64,000 nucleotides of DNA from Drosophila miranda (GCF_003369915.1 NC_046676.1:20256001-20320000); one strand, 5' to 3'. Shown: positions 13,210 through 26,592, numbered from the stretch's first letter. The notes: generated by a model not told the origin, from the sequence alone. Made by a program: numbers and translations.

Positions 13210-16200
13210 CTGAAACGAGCCAAGAAGAGAAATTCACACATTATTTTCAAATTTATTTTCTGTTCGTTTTTGTATCAACAAAAAGAAAGAAGCCAAAGAA
13301 ATGCTTGTGAGGGGGAGCCCTTTGTGGGGACCGCATAAGCGATTTATATAATTGACGTGTCGAGTGACAAATTCAAAACATTTAATGCCAACAAGTCGCA
13401 ACGAATGGGACGCGGTTGGGGGAAATTTCATAATTCTGACTGGTCCAAATATCACGTACAACATTTGTTTAAACTTCATTAAATCGTGGTAGATAAGCGG
13501 CGATAAGAGTAAGAGTAATGGCTGGCCAGTGTGACCAGTTGCACTGCCTGGAATCCATCTCAAGCAGTTTGAACTGCTTTGTGACCTGCAGAGACACAGG
13601 AAACGCTACAAAGCAGTGATAAGTAGCCCATGTAGTTTTAAACTAATGGAAACAAAGGCAAGATGCAGGCAAAGATCTGTCAAAAGACTTGACAGGGCAG
13701 ACAAGTGGCAATAAGAGATAAGAGTAACTAATGGAAAACAAGTGTCACAAATGCACCACTTGCTCCATTTTGCACAGTTTAAACTGCTCGAAACAGATCA
13801 CAAGCAGTGCTTTTGTTTAGTGTGATGTTCTTAAGCAGTAAACTTTTGAGGGAAACGATCTAAGGCAGTAGTTTTTTCGTCTAGTTGTAAAACCTAAAGA
13901 TTCCAATTGTTACCCTACAAAGGATTCCGTTTAAGGTGTTCCCTCAGTCTCTCAGAACGAGAGTCATAATTGGGGAGCATCTCTTAACGAGTTTTAGACC
14001 TACGTTCAAGTGGCCAGAGTCATTTCCTAGACCGCTCGACTGTCCCGCCCGCAGAACCACAAGATTTATGGTCCGCAAAGTTGATGGAATCTGGCAAAAA
14101 AAAAACAAGAGACTGCTGGCCTGCTGTGGGGGAGTGGAGTAGCAGGGGAAGCCCAGGCATTGGGGATGTTCTGAGCGATAAGGTGAGCAACGGCGGCGAT
14201 CTCTGGGGCCCCCACATCAATCATGGCCTCAATCTGTGTCTGTGTGTGTGTGTGACCCCCCATTCCTTGTTGAGAAGAACGGATGCAGATGTAATTATGG
14301 CCCATTCTCGTCTCGGCCGTGTTCTGTTTTGTTTCCATTCCCCCCAATGGCCGTGCTAATGGCGTAAGTATTTGGTTACAGTTTTTTGGGGGCAAAAACG
14401 TTTTTGGGCCGTGCACTTGGCTCACATACCCACACACACAGATGCAGCTACTGCTAGAGCCACAAAGATACAGATACAGATACATTTTCAGCGGGAGCTT
14501 GCTTCGAAGGCCTGGCCAAGCATGACAAAGAACATGTTTTTGTTTTGTATTTGTTGTATTTTGTTGCATGTGAGAGAGAGCGTGAAAGAAGCAGGGGGAC
14601 AGGGGGACAGGGGGCAGGCGGCAACAAGCGGCAGAAACTCGGAACTTCTCACGCACGCCGCTGCGGCATTTGGTGTACTCGTCTCTGCTGTATCTGGGAA
14701 ATGTTTGTGCGTACAAACGCGCTTTGTATCTCTGTATCTATTGGAGATTGCAACACGTACAGCGCGTGCATATTACCCCGTTCCGTTCCGTTCCGTTCCG
14801 TTCCGTTCCGTTCCGTTCCCTTCCCTTCTGTCCGCAATGCTGTTCCCGTGGTCCGGGGTCCGGAGGACGCCCTTGTTATGGTTCATGTTCCGCATTTGGT
14901 TGTGCCGCTATTTTAGGTCGTTCCCCTCCTGCCTACTGCCACTGCCACTGCTACTGGCTGCCACAGCGGAAACCTGCAACATACGATACGCTTCAGCGAG
15001 CGTGCAATTACCACCGCAAAACATTGCTCCCGCCCGATACGACCCGATACCCGCCGCGGTACCATATCTCCGTGACAGGGCCTCCAAACTCGCCTCCCAA
15101 AATACAAAAGTGGGAACACTCTTTCTGATTTATGGCCCATTGTATCTGACAGACACAAAATGCTCTTACCAAAAATGAGAAGAACTGAAGAAGCCCCATC
15201 GCTGCCCCCAAAGGCACTGATTACAGGCAGAGCAGTGCCAAGTGCCCCACAGATTCCCCATAGATTGAACAACAAAGAGGCATGCCACCACCGACCAGCG
15301 ATCTTCATGTCACCCACATGGCCGGCTGGCCGCTCCCCGGCTGATTAGAGTACAATTCCAGCCGCTCAAGTGGCCAAAGAATGTGCTCCTTAATAGAATT
15401 AGTTTTGATTTTCATTTGGGTCTTGAATAGTTCTCTGATTTATGCTGTTCCCCTGATGAAATTTTCCGTTTGCGGAATGAAAAACGAGCCAAGAAAACTG
15501 CGACCAGCAAATGTGCGAAATACAAATTTCATAACGTGAAATTAGCGCAAATAACTTGAATGCAAATGCAATTTGGCCACGACGTTGATGGACACAGAAG
15601 GGCTGGAGGCAGGAGGCAGGAGGCATGAGGGGGGAGGCACAAACCACTGATGCTGCCACTGCTGCTTCTGATGATGATGAGAGTCCGCTGATGATGCCGG
15701 ATGGCTGGCCTGGCTGGCCTGCAGTTTTGCAGTTCTGCAGATCGCGGGTCGCTTGGCTGCCCATAAACGAAGCAGCAGCTGCACCGCAGAACCCAGCTCC
15801 TTCCCTTCCCCTCCGCACCCTCAGCCGCGGGTAACGGGGTTTATAATTAAACATAAACTCAGCAGACTCGCCGACTCTCAAGACTCCTCAAGACTCCGCG
15901 AGACTCACAGCAGAGGCACGCACGCGGTCTCGCAGCTAAAGTCCATTTATGCCAATAAGCAAAAGATGAAACATAAAAGCGTGCCTCAATTTGAGGGATA
16001 TTCGACTAGGAGACACCCCTTACGCACTGAAATTTATTGGAATTTCAAGACAATACTGTCCCAGGAGGAGAGCCTGTCCCTGGGAGCTCTGGAAACGCCA
16101 CATTCTCTCCAAGAAACGCAGCATACCCTCTCTACCTCTGTCCTCGCAAATATTGGGTATAAAAATAATCTTTCGAGTGCGCCGTCTGCCTCCGCCCCCC

Positions 16201-19200
16201 CCCCCCCCCCCCTTCTCGTTGGGGCTTTGCTGACAGCAAAGTCTCTGCGCGAATGTGTCGCCAAGTTGGCTCCCTCCCCAGAATAACCCTCTCCCCACCC
16301 CCCCGCCTCAAGCCGCCACGATCTCCGCTGAGTATCGAGAAATGAGAGCGAAAAATAAACAAATCATAAATCTGTGGAAAATATGTTTTATGGCTTTAAC
16401 GACCACCCAAAATATCACCACAAATACGAGCATAGATGGCCGTATGTACGTGTATCTAGCAATATGTACATCCCATAGATCCATAGATCCACTCGTAGTG
16501 GGTCCAAGTTGTAGTGCCTTCATGGCGTAGTCCTCCAATTAAAAAGCCTGTGTCTGACTGCTCCCCTGCTTCCCCTTGGTTCCTTTTTGTTCCAGTCGAA
16601 TGGTTAATCGAAAATGACATGCAATCAAATTCACATTCGAATAAAGTTTGCCCCCCATCGTGGGAGTCCTGGCCAGGGTCCATAATAAACGCCAATAAAA
16701 CTTCACATTTAACCCATAAAACTAGCATCGGGGGAGCCCTTCGGTCTGCCTCCCCCGAAACTCAATTTCAACTTTTATTCGAGTGGCAGCAAAAAACAAA
16801 CTACGGAAATCCTCCCGATGACAGGTGTGTGTGTGGCAGTGTGGCAGGTAGCAGCTATGTACGAGTATGTACATGTGTAACCATGTTACCAGTATTTAAA
16901 CACTTTAGTTCTCACTTTAAATAGCCAAAAAGCGCTTGAACAAGTGCTCAAAACGCTTTAAAATCGCATAAATTTTGCAGTGTTTTTATTGATTGTTGCC
17001 CACTCGTTTGTTAACTATTAGCGAAGACAACAAAAAGACTGATAAATAATCAAAGAGGTTCATAGTATCCCTTGGGTAGTTTTCAGGGATCCCCAAATGA
17101 GTGCACCCACAAACAGTTCAGTCACCTCATGTCTTACATTTATGAACCGCACTGTTGGCTCTGTTTGTTCGCGTAACGGCTGACGGCAGAACCCAATCAA
17201 TTGATGCGAAATTGCCACCGACTAAGCCCCGAAAAATCCCTCAACTGCAAACTGAAAACTGTTCGTGGAAATGTAAATACTTTTATGCCGAGGGAAAGCA
17301 TTTCCCAGTGCCCCCCAATAACAAAATTTGTTGTAAATCTGTCGCTGGCTTTATCTTCGAGCAGTGGAGCGGTGGAGCAACGGAGGAAATGCGGCAGTCA
17401 GCAGAAAACTATGCCAAGGCAAGTGAACCCCCGGGGAAGCGCCACCATTCGCAGAGTATGTTTTCTTCTTCTTCTTCTTCAAAAAATATATACATATATT
17501 TGTGGATTCTAGCCGGAGATTAGCCGGAGATAACAGCTGAGTGGCGCGAGTGGGTCTCTGAAGAGGCTTAGTGGCAGTGGCAGTGGCAGTGGCAGTCATA
17601 AAAATTCGATGTTGCCGACGACTGCGGATGTGGCAAGGGAGGGGGCTTCTGCCAGAGGAAGGCAGTAGTCGAATCAGTGGAAGCCTCAAGCCTCAAGCCT
17701 CATTATTTGCTCGAATAATTAGCGTACATTTTGGGCATTAGAGAAAACTGGCTCAAAAGCCAGCCGAATGTTGGCCAAAAAGTAATTGCATTAAGTAGCA
17801 AATTGAATAATGAAATGAAACAACCAATTAAGCGGCAACCCCAGGAAGTGGCAACAGCAGACCACAAAGCAAACACAACATATGACACCATCGGTATTAG
17901 ATCTCCATCGTCATCGTTATTGCTGTCTTCTGAGACCATATCATTGACCAAATACAGTGGTGGATGAGGGGGAGGTGGAGTAAACCAGTTACCGGTTTCG
18001 GCAACTTGAAGGCGACAATGTTCTTGTTGCCAAAACATCGGGAAAGAAAGCCGAACTGAACTGAACTCTGACAGAGCGACACTTTGGATACCCTAAGGAT
18101 TCATAGTTTCTCGGGTTTCTCGGGCAGGATTATCGGAAAATATAAATCGTTATAGCATCTTCGTAGATTATTGTCTGAAATTTGGCATCCCATTCAATGT
18201 TTAGAATGAATTCCTCTCTTTCTGTCAATGAATTGCCAGGGCAGAGGCAGCAGGAGGTGTGTAGGATGTTGCTGATGCCCCAATACGATTGGTTATATTA
18301 TGAATTTTGAATGTCTGGCGGAATCAGAACCAGTTCGACAAGTTGTTTGCGTAGCCAAAGCAAACAAAAGCCTAGAGATACTCGTTTAAACGAAAATATA
18401 TCTGCGACAGATATACAGTGAGTGGGGAAGGGATGGGGTGGAGCTATCAAAGTGTTGATTTCAATTGTTGACCGTAAAATTGTTGGGCCACAGCCAAGAA
18501 AAAACAAAAAGGTGTCAAGCCAACCTTGCTTGGGCTTTTGGGCTGAAATTTAAATTTAATCAAAAGAAATCAAATGAAACGAATTACCATAAATGCAAAA
18601 CGTGCCCAAAACTGAAAACTTGGCCAAAACTCTGGGCCTGGGACTTTGTTGCTGGGCTCTGACTGTGGCTTTCAGCTGGAGACCACGAAAAAATTAGTGC
18701 GTGTCTCCAAAAGGTTTTCCTTTCCAGCCGATTGCGCCCCATGGAATTATGAATCAACAACAAAAACAGCAGCAACAAACTTAAGAGGAGGCCTCCTATA
18801 ATGCCCTCTCCTCTCCTCTAGGAATTTATGATATGAACCCAAATGAGATATGGTTATGATGGGGATGTGTTTATGCCGTCAACAGCGAAACTGCGACCCA
18901 AACAGACAGACATATTCCCAAGCAGGGACAGAGAGAGAGAGCTTTCGGTAGTTTAGATATATGACTGGGATAGCACCTACCCTGCCCCAGCGACTCCTGC
19001 GTCTCCTCCTCCATATGCGTATGCAAATGTTGGCTTATGTGGAGCGCCAACTGAGGGAGGAGGTGGCGCTGTGGTCTTATTTATTTCCCAGCGACACGTA
19101 AACTCTTTTCGAAAGAGAAATTTAGCCAAAAAGAGACATATGTATGTATACTCCTCTCTAGAGTTCGAGTTGTATGTTTTTTTCTGGTGCCTTCAGCCTA

Positions 19201-20325
19201 GACCGATGTTGTTTTCGCTTTTTTTTGGTGTCTTTATTCGTTATGCAAATCGAATAATGGTACATGTGTATGGCACGCAGGCGCACCTTTTGTGCTTCCG
19301 GTTTCCGGAGGAGCCAGCAGCAGCACGTGCGTGAAAATTACGCCAATTGGTGGGGTTTTGGCTTGGGGTTTGGCGCTGGGGCCGGGGCATAGGTAACCTA
19401 GCCCCATTATGATTGTTGTGGCAACAGCCATAATTAAAATGCTAGAAATTATGGCCACAGCCACGTACTTGGGTGTTGTTTTGGCATTTCTTTATGGCCA
19501 TTGGCGCTAAGGTTGCATAATGCCACAAGGCTACAAAAAGAGTTCTACCTCTCACTCTCACTCTTACTCTCTCCGACATCGTTTGTGCAATGATTGTACT
19601 TCCAGGGGGAATATTCATTAATAATTTCCAATGAAGCGAACCGAATGCGGTCCTAATCTTATCAGAAATGCGTTTGCGGACAGAGGCACCATTACTCATA
19701 GGGCCATTAAGGTTGCGAAATGGAATTCGAATGGGCATTGGAATTGGAATTGGAAGCAGTGGCAGTGGCAGTGGCAGCCCCAAAGACCATTTCCATTCCC
19801 CCATATCCCCATTGTTGTTTATTAATTGAATCAATGACAAACCAAACCAGAAATTCAATACAATACCCGCCCCTTCTATCGCTTGGGGGCGCCATGTGGC
19901 GTATACGCAATATTGCGTATTGTACGAAAGATTGTGCAAGGCACATTCTCATCAAGCAATCGCTATTGTTATCGCTATCTGGTGATAGGCATCGATGACA
20001 CCGATAATTGACGGCAATCATTGAGCATTTGACAAGTTCATCATTTAAGGAACAAAACGCGAACAGAAAGAACCTTTTAAAAGAGGCGCCTACAGCTGCT
20101 CAAATTAACATATTATTGGTGGGGGGAATAGTTGGGGAGGGGAGCGAGATAATTATATGTAAATGGGGTTTTTGTCGCCTGGCGCTGGGGCATTGTTATC
20201 AGCAGAGCCGCAGCAGCACCAACGGTGGTAGCAGGGCCATTGGCAGGGGTTAAAGGGTGAAAACTCATTAAGTCTGGCATTAAGTCATTGAACTTGTCCA
20301 ATAGCTGCAGATAACAGCAACTTAC
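13210..20325 (-). other. Probable 5' UTR intron of the minus-strand gene
   Basis: No convincing exon is seen. The interval has a cluster of GCAGT/ACTGC motifs and short palindromes (about 13560-13875), a CCGTT array (14778-14817), a poly-C tract (about 16194-16212), and TGGCAG hexamer repeats (about 17571-17600 and 19758-19780). The longest frame, 14372-15178 (+), is an artefact of the repeat tracts it crosses. Confidence 0.35.
14778..14817. repeat. Pentanucleotide microsatellite (CCGTT)8
   Basis: Eight perfect CCGTT units, followed by imperfect CCCTT units. Confidence 0.95.
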
Positions 20326-20830
20326 TCTTCTAACGACGGATCCAGCGGCAAATGAACGGGAAAAAAATCACAAAAAAAATCTCTCTCTCTCTCTCTCTCT
20401 GGCTTACACTTTTCTTTTATTTTTCGTTTGCTTTTTCTTTTTCTTTTATTTATCGTTGCTTTTGGCGAACAGCCGGCGAACGGCAGCAGGTGTTTCTGTG
20501 TGTGTGCGTGCGTTTTTTAGCCGCTTTGTTTTTGTGCCTGCCGCTTGTGGCCACGTTTCGAATACTGCACTTTTTTTGTGCACAAAAAGCGCAAAACTAT
20601 CTGCTGCTGCAGCAAAAACAACACTCAACACACAAAAAATTTGATACAAGTTTTCGATTTTTAGTTGTATTTTGATAAATATTTTGTATCTCTTCGTTTC
20701 GTTGCACTGACACAGGCAGTAATTGTTAAATCATAGAACGGGGCATCACCAGCCAAAAACCAAGCACGCTCTATACGTGCATTTTAGCGAATTTTAGAGT
20801 TTTTTTTAAATTTGTTTATCACGCGCGCGC
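20326..20830 (-). other. Candidate non-coding first exon of the minus-strand gene
   Basis: On the minus strand a strong donor (AGAAGA then GTAAGT) sits at 20326/20325. Upstream of it, the minus strand is rich in AAAAAC, CAACA and GA repeats, typical of Drosophila leaders, and has no long open frame. The right limit is only a guess. A GAGCAGTTG initiator-like site occurs near 20835, followed by a CG-alternating tract. It could splice to the acceptor at 13210. The evidence is one splice site plus composition. Confidence 0.25.
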
Positions 20831-20924
20831 AACAACTGCTCGGTTCAAAATAACGGCGACTTGTGACGTATGAAGTCGGAACTTCGCCCTGAGCAAGAAT
20901 ATTTTCTATACGAAAGGCGTTCGT

Positions 20925-21149
20925 GAAACGAGACGAGAGAGCGTCGGCTGGCGACTATTGCGCTATCGGGTCTCTGTCTCTGTTGTTGCTTGTAAACCGG
21001 TTCCGAGAGGGTGTCTTTTGTTGAGTATGGAAGTTTCAATACCCTATTTGCTCTGTTCTGCTGGAAAGAGAGTGCGAAATGGATGAGAATGAGACTCAAT
21101 TTCGCCGCAAGCCAACAGCTGATTGCGTGAGGGCGATATACATACTTAT
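20925..21149. repeat. Left copy of a 225-bp direct duplication flanking an INE-1 element
   Basis: The sequence starting GTTCGTGAAACGAGACGAGA and ending GGCGATATACATACTTAT recurs at about 21767-21993. The two copies differ by a few substitutions and small indels (for example around AGAGAGTG). The INE-1 element fills the space between them. Confidence 0.9.
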
Positions 21150-21766
21150 TATACCTGATACTCAACATGAGTATTGGGGTATATTAGATTTGTGGTAAAA
21201 GAGAATGTGTGTAACGTCCAGAAGGAACCGTTTCCGACCCCATAAAGTATATATATTCTTGATCAGCATCAATAGCCGAGTCGATTGAGCCCTGTCTGTC
21301 TGTCCGTCCCTATTAGCGTATAGTGCTCAAAAGACTATAAGAGCTAGAGCAACGATGTTTTGGATCCAGACTTCTGTGATATGTCACTGCTACAAACAAT
21401 TTTCAAAACTTCGCCCTGCCCACTTCCGCCCCCACAAAGAACGAAAATCTGTGGCATCCACAATTTTAAAGATACGAGAAAACAAAAAACGCACAATCAT
21501 AGAGAACGACCATATCTATCAGATTGCTGAATCTGGTTCAGATCGGATTATTTTTATAGCCGAAAGGAACAAATCAACTTACAGTGGCTACGCAGCGCCC
21601 GACGTCACGCTCAGACTGATTTTCTGTCTCTCTCGCACGCTCTCTGTGTCGTGTCGTTTAATATTAGCGGCGTCTGCCGGAGGAGAGCCATATTGACTAA
21701 GTATCGGGTATAAATGTAGAGTTGCGGTCTACGCAGCAACTCACAACGTTCCCCCTCGTATTTCGT
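21150..21766 (+). mobile_element. INE-1/DINE-1 (mini-me) Helitron-like element, copy 1
   Basis: The element opens with TATACCTGATACTCAACATG and has the core in which a TA run is followed by TTCTTGATCAGCATCAATAG and then GTCTGTCTGTCCGTCC. That order (TA microsatellite, about 33 bp conserved, GTCY microsatellite) is the published signature of mini-me, now classed with INE-1/DINE-1 non-autonomous Helitrons. The 3' end has the hairpin GAGTTGCGGTCTACGCAGCAACTC. There is no coding capacity. This copy keeps a roughly 60-bp internal block that copy 2 lacks. Confidence 0.85.
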
Positions 21767-21993
21767 TCGTGAAACGAGACGAGAGAGCGTCGGCTGGCGA
21801 ATATTGCGCTCTCGTGTCTCTGTCTCTGTTGTTGCTTGTAAACCGGTTCCGAGAGGGTGTCTTTTGTTGAGTATGGAAGTTTCAATACCCTATTTGCTCT
21901 GTTCTGCTGGAAAGAGAGTGAATGGAGAATGGATGAGACTCAATTTCGCCGCAAGCCAACAGCTGATTGCGTGAGGGCGATATACATACTTAT
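21767..21993. repeat. Right copy of the 225-bp direct duplication
   Basis: It matches 20925-21149 over nearly its whole length, including TTGTAAACCGGTTCCGAGAG and the phrase CAAGCCAACAGCTGATTGCG. It abuts the 3' end of the INE-1 element directly. Confidence 0.9.
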
Positions 21994-24900
21994 GTATAGT
22001 GTGTAGAAGAGCGAGGCGGGTGTATAAGACGGCGCTCCAAAAGTCTGCTACTGCCGCTGGCTGGTGGAGAACCGTTCTTTTTGCTATTCATCGTAGTAAA
22101 AACGCGACAAAACCCAACCTCCCACCCTCCCCGGCCAGCGCTCATTAGAGGGCAACAGTGGCGGCAGCCCTTCCCTCACCCCCTCCCGCTGTGGCATAGT
22201 AATCAAATCATTTAGCCAAAAACTTATTCAAAATTCACAATGGGGACACGCTTAAATGCACACCCTGCAACAGGGGGGCAGGGGCGGTGTGTGTGTGGCA
22301 GGACGTCTGCCACAGGACCTTTGCATTGTTGTAAACAATCCATCATTATCGCATACACTTCCTTTACCACTGCGGGGTAGCAGTAGCAACAGTCCTGCCG
22401 GCATTGCATTACAATTTGTGGCAGAGCAACGGGCGTGGGGTCGGGTCTGTTCACGGTCTGGTCTTGGAAGTCCTTTCCTTCGTCCTGTCTGCACTCCAAC
22501 AAACACACACCGACACACACAGATACTCACACAAATTGCACGTGTCTGGCGGCGTTTGTTGGGGATTACGGACGGCAGGACAGAGGCACCAAGGGGCAGA
22601 CATTGTGGCAGTGAAAGTGAGTTCCGGCAGAGCCGAACGAACGCCGAATGCCCCAAACCAAACCCTCCAAAATGTTGCATTCCCCCGCTGTTTTCCTTGA
22701 ATACTCGTAGCTGCTGCTGTTACCATTTTTTGGGGTTGCTTTTTGGGGTTTTCCGGGTGTACTGCGGTCTATGCAAATTAGCAAAGTTAACATTTACCAA
22801 ATTGTTGGCAGAAAATTTAATTTCGTTTCGGTTTCTCCAACCCAGTCCTCCAGGAGGTGGCGCGTGGACCATATGCGGAAGTCGAAAAGTCGAAAAGTCG
22901 AAAAAGACTCAAAAAGAGAGCTGTGAAATCAAAGCATTTTCGGATTCTTTTGATCAGCAATGTGTTAAGATATAGATGTGACGACGCCCCCTTCCGAGAG
23001 GCAGTGCACCACACCATGGGGCGGCACACATCTCCCATCTTTATTAAGGCAGATCTGCGGTTGACACCCGGCAGCGGCCATATAGTGACAGAATGCACCT
23101 GCACGACACAGTCGCCTCCTGCGTCTCCGTTGCAGCACCTCCACCCCGCCCCATATGCCCTGCAGAGGGAGGGTAGGTACGTAGTACGTACACTCGTAGT
23201 TCGTTTGGAACTATCTATCATAATTAGATTTTGTTCTGTGCTGAAATGTCGGAACGAGAACGAAATGCGTGGCCATAAATTAAGTGTGGAGCGGTCCCCT
23301 GTCTCTAGCCCCACCATCCCCCATTCCCGACAGGGAAGCAAATAGAGCGCCTAATGGGGTTTTATTTAATTTCCGTCGCCCAAGGATTCGCCTAATGAGT
23401 TTTTTAACCTACCCCCAGGAAAGAGGAAAGGAGGAAAGAGATGGAGCTCGTCAAAAACTGGGCCCAAGTGAGCCATTCCAATGGAATATTTGAACAGAAA
23501 CGACCTCCAAGGGAAGATAAAATGGTAGGTGGTAGATGGTAGATGGAAGATGGTAGGATACATCAGGTGAGACAACTCCCTGCCACACGACAAACAACTT
23601 AGAAACATTAACACCAAAGATGACTCCGACTTGTGTTTTGATAAACAGTTCAAAATAGGATCCTTTTATCCTTTGTCTTGCTTAGGAGGATTGCCCGTAC
23701 TCGTACTCCTCCTCCTCCTCCTCCTCCTTCTGTTGCCATTTCTGCTGCTGGGTGCATCTGTGTGTGGCAGAGTTGAGCGAACTTGGTGGCGCAGACATTG
23801 CTGGGTCTTCCTTTGTGTCTGCCCCATCCAGTGGCAGAAGACAATGGCGCCCAGCCATTTGCTATGGGAACGCACTTTGGCCCCATCGCTCGCTCTGTTT
23901 CTGTGTGAAATTTATGCTGCATTTTGGCCAATTTAATGCGCTTTTTCCACAGTCAACACATAGCCGGGGAGCGGCAGAGTGGTGGAGTGGGCAAATGGGG
24001 GAGGCACCTGCTGCTGCAATTAACTGCCAGCGAAATTGATATGATTTGTGATGAGATTTGCATAAATTAACATACAATATGTGGCAGTCCCTATCCCTGG
24101 CAGTTAACTATAATTAGATGTATGCTGCGGTCGCTTTGGGGGCAGGTAATTAAATGCACTCCCAGGCACAACATCTTTCTTCGCACAGCCCACACATACT
24201 ACAGTGCGGTACGAGACTATATTATAAGGCAGGGTGCATTGTACTACATCTGAAAAAATGTAAGAAGTAGGGGTACATACGGAAGAATGCTATAAATATG
24301 CGCCATTTCACTTATTAGATTTTCCATTAAATAATGCTGACTTTATCCAATCTCTGACTCTTTTCAGGAGATAATTCATTCATTAAATAGTTAAAATCAT
24401 CAATCATAACTTTCCCCATTCAAATCACATTCAATGGCTTATAAACATCCAAAGTTTCTATACATAGTTTGTAGACCCATTTATAGACCTTTTATATCCC
24501 CTCCTCCATTCATAAAATCTACGCAGTAAATTCAATCAGTGTACGCGTCTGTCTCTCTGGCAAATGGCGAATCCTTTCACGCTCTCGAGGACCTCTTGTA
24601 TTTGCATATTTATCATTCATTCAAAAGAAAATCTCCCCCTTGGACACACATACACATAACGTAACTATGCCATTGGCTAGGCGGAAGGATTATGAATTCA
24701 TTTATAATAATTTAGTTTGAGTTATGCCTGAAAACACCGAAACACACTCAGCGCGGAATCCCGTAATGAGCATATTCTATTAGGCGGAGCGGCGTGTTCC
24801 ACCCTTGAGCTATCTTCTGCCTTTGTGGGGGGTGGAAATTAACAGACGCAAATCCTGGACACATGTTGCATTCAACTGTAGTTGGGGGTGGGATGGGGAT

Positions 24901-25256
24901 GGGGATGGGGATGACGGAGAGTGTGGGTAATGCCGTGTTTTGACAAACCCCAAATCACCAAAAACGACAACGATGAGGAATCCCTTTGAAGCTGATGAAC
25001 ATTTGCACCCGCAACCACCAAGCGACAACGACGATAACAATGAGGTGGAGAAGGCCACTGACTGCATCATCATACTACTCCTCCGACGACATGGCAAACA
25101 TCCAGACATCCAGACAGACATCCAGACAGACAGACAGGGACAGGGAGTCACAAGGGGTTAGGCAGGAAGTTGTTTGCATGGGGATCAAAAAGCTGAAGGA
25201 CAGACAGCCAGACAGACAGACTCCCCCAAAAACATCCGAGGGATTTCCCCGAGCTA
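21994..25256. other. Intergenic or intronic DNA without a supported gene
   Basis: No exon is supported. There are CTCCTC triplets (about 23705-23731), GGGGAT hexamers (about 24891-24915) and ACATCCAGACAG repeats (about 25097-25137) leading up to the second INE-1 copy. The open frames at 22256-22975 (+) and 22817-23341 (-) overlap and look like chance frames in GC-richer DNA. Confidence 0.4.
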
Positions 25257-25846
25257 TTTTTATACCCGATACTCAAAATGAGTATTGGGGTATATTAGAT
25301 TTGTGGTAAAAATTGATGTGTGTAACGTCCAGAAGGAATCGTTTCCGACCCCATAAAGTATATATATTCTTGATCAGCATCAATAGCCGAGTCGATTGAG
25401 CCCTGTCTGTCTGTCCGTCTGTCCGTCTGTCCGTCCGTCCGTCTGTCCGTCCCCTTCAGCGCCTAGTGCTCAAAGACTATAAGAGCTAGAGCAACGCCCC
25501 GCCCACTTCCGCCCCTACAAAGGACGAAAATCTGTGGCATCCACAATTTTAAAGATATGAGAAAACCAAAAACGCAGAATCATAGATAATGACCATATCT
25601 ATCAGATTGCTGAATCTGGATCAGATCAGATCAGATCATTTTTATAGCCAATATGAACAAATCAATTTGCAGTGGCTACGCAGCGCCCGACGACAAGCTC
25701 AGACTGATTTTCTGTCTCTCTCGCACGCACTCTTTGTCGTGTCGTTTAATATTAGCGGCGTCTGCCGGAGGAGAGCCATACTGACTAAGTATCGGGTATA
25801 CCTGTAGAGTTGCGGTGTCCGCAGCAACTCACAACGTTCCCCCTCG
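25257..25846 (+). mobile_element. INE-1/DINE-1 (mini-me) Helitron-like element, copy 2
   Basis: It starts TTTTTATACCCGATACTCAA and has the same TA - conserved 33 bp - GTCY core with a longer GTCTGTCC array (about 25405-25453). It ends with the hairpin GAGTTGCGGTGTCCGCAGCAACTC and CCCCCTCG. Compared with copy 1, about 60 bp are missing after GAGCTAGAGCAACG. It is non-coding. Confidence 0.88.
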
Positions 25847-26586
25847 TTTTTTTTGGTGGGTGGATACTCTGATAACTGACACGCAAAAGCAACAGAGGAG
25901 GACGTAGATGGAGTTGGTATTTATTTAGCATAATGGATTTGAGGCATTCGGTGTTCGTATAATTGAAAATCGAATCAAATCGCTTGAAATTTAATCAACT
26001 TAAGAACACTCTGTGCTGGCTAGCAAAGGGGGAAATCCGAGTGCTGTCCAAACTCCAAACGGGATCCCAAGCCAGCGAGGAAATGGAAAAATTAGCACAA
26101 ATCCATGTGATAAACTGGCGACTATTTGCGTTGAATAGAGTTACCCGGAATCCCAGCCGCCCCACAGGGCAGTCGGAAACCGAACTCTGAACCCAAAACT
26201 ACGGAAGACAAAGGAGAGAGTCCGCTAAGCGCACAGGAAGCCCTGGGTCTGTGCGTCTCTGGGCCCCCTAGCGGATGGCACAGCATGGACATGGTCTCAC
26301 ATGCCTCTAGCCAGACTCTAATGCACGATTAATGCCCAATCCCAGAGGCAGACCTTGGCCTGGAGGATGGGGTTGCGCCGTCATTCGATGTGCATTTGCG
26401 TGTTTGGCCAGCAAATAAACCTAGACGAGGTGGAGTCGTGGGCGGATGTCCATTTCGGGAAATTAAGCCCTCCCTATAAGCGGATTTCATGCGACTTTGG
26501 CTTTGACTCTTCCTCGTGACTCGTGGAGCTATGCTATGCTATGCAGTCAGAGCGGGATGCGGGAGGAATACTTTCACTGACAACCA
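25847..26586. other. Spacer downstream of the small minus-strand gene
   Basis: No gene is seen. The open frame 25963-26190 (+) has no splice sites or recognisable product. Confidence 0.4.
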
Positions 26587-26592
26587 TTTATT
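26587..26592 (-). terminator. Poly(A) signal AATAAA of the 153-aa gene
   Basis: AATAAA reads on the minus strand about 60 bp past the stop codon. Confidence 0.65.

Noticed and set aside
14133-14175. Possible plus-strand exon (SPGIGDVLSDK then GTGAGC)
   Set aside because: The acceptor is weak, the frame is short and no partner exon was found.
14372-15178. 268-codon plus-strand frame
   Set aside because: Its length comes from the CCGTT and CACTG repeat tracts it crosses. The peptide contains repeat-derived SVPFR runs and no domain.
22256-22975. 239-codon plus-strand frame
   Set aside because: It overlaps similarly long frames on the other strand and has no splice or promoter support.
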